This document shows positions 4,951-5,859 of a DNA stretch of 5,859 bases, piece after piece; the stretch's first letter is position 1, and every line of letters starts with the position of its first letter. A program made the position numbers and the translations under genes. The notes beneath the pieces are model-generated. The model saw only the letters and a list, made by a program, of their open reading frames with translations. It searched no databases and had not been told where the DNA came from. The stretch is from NCBI GenBank assembly GCA_041621405.1, contig JBFKAV010000186.1, positions 1-5,859 of the forward strand, in the 5' to 3' direction. This stretch comes from JBFKAV01 sp041621405. Its GTDB lineage: Bacteria; Pseudomonadota; Alphaproteobacteria; Rhodobacterales; Rhodobacteraceae.

Positions 4951-4964
4951 TTGATGGCCGTCAA
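4951..4964 (-). promoter_or_regulatory. FNR/FnrL-type operator upstream of the cytochrome c gene
   Basis: The minus strand reads TTGACGGCCATCAA, matching 9 of 10 defined bases of the FNR consensus TTGAT-N4-ATCAA. It is part of an 18-bp dyad, 4949-4966 (CATTGA...TCAATG), with one mismatched pair. In Rhodobacter the anaerobic regulator FnrL, and related Crp/FNR proteins, use such sites before respiratory and cytochrome genes. Its centre lies about 40.5-41.5 bp before the start predicted from TATCCT, the classic class II activator position, and about 86 bp before the cytochrome ATG. Confidence 0.75.
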
Positions 4965-5008
4965 TGCAGGGACCGGCCGGGCCGGCGCGGCCAGTCGGCG
5001 GATCGCGG

Positions 5009-5042
5009 AAATGCAAGACGCTGGCACTTTCGCGCCCGCGTC
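5009..5042 (-). terminator. Terminator of tuf
   Basis: On the minus strand GACGC/GCGTC (5 bp), a single G/A mismatch, and an inner GGCGC/GTGCC stem (5 bp, one G-U) capped by a GAAA tetraloop occupy 5042-5017, followed by TTGCATTTCC. It begins 23 nt after the tuf stop codon. The moderately T-rich tail makes this the most terminator-like structure in the window. Confidence 0.6.
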
Positions 5043-5065
5043 CCGCCTTCCCGGAAGGGAATGGA

Positions 5066-5859
<794 letters not shown>

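Noticed and set aside
4973..4985. CCGGC/GCCGG inverted repeat as the tuf terminator
   Set aside because: Short stem, no T-rich tail, and next to the FNR-type site; the hairpin at 5017-5042 is closer to the stop codon and much better.

Overview
The window is GC-rich, and every gene in it lies on the minus strand. It carries the alphaproteobacterial translation/transcription cluster, read from high to low coordinates: tuf (3' part) - monohaem cytochrome c gene - small secreted-protein gene - tRNA-Trp - secE - nusG - rplK - rplA - rplJ - rplL. The protein sequences, the GC content and the small exported protein suggest a member of the Rhodobacterales (Rhodobacter/Roseobacter-like). That placement is recognition by eye, not a database search.

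Region by region. (1) 5066-5859 holds the C-terminal two thirds of EF-Tu, ended by a tetraloop hairpin terminator near 5017-5042. (2) 4449-4871 encodes an exported class I c-type cytochrome. It has its own promoter region with a near-perfect FNR-type dyad (4951-4964) and a strong inverted-repeat terminator (4396-4424), so it looks like an independent oxygen-controlled unit. (3) 4023-4395 is non-coding apart from inverted repeats. (4) 3792-4022 encodes a 76-residue secreted protein of unknown function, followed by a 13-bp hairpin. (5) 3563-3638 is tRNA-Trp(CCA) with an encoded CCA end. (6) 3267-3461 secE and 2547-3080 nusG follow, with candidate promoters in front of each. (7) 2007-2459 rplK and 1300-2001 rplA are 5 nt apart and presumably co-translated. 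(8) A 282-nt structured leader (1018-1299) precedes rplJ (502-1017, GTG start) and rplL (54-434). rpoB would be expected just beyond base 1 but is not in the window.

Functionally, most genes build or serve the translating ribosome and its coupling to transcription and secretion: EF-Tu delivers aminoacyl-tRNA, L11/L10/L12 form the GTPase-associated stalk, L1 forms the E-site stalk, NusG couples RNA polymerase and ribosome, and SecE is part of the translocon. The cytochrome and the small exported protein are the two passengers that do not belong to this core. I found no mobile element, CRISPR array, phage gene or clearly new multi-gene system. The best leads are the FNR-type promoter of the cytochrome, the unassigned secreted protein, the structured rplJ leader and an extra basic loop in L11.
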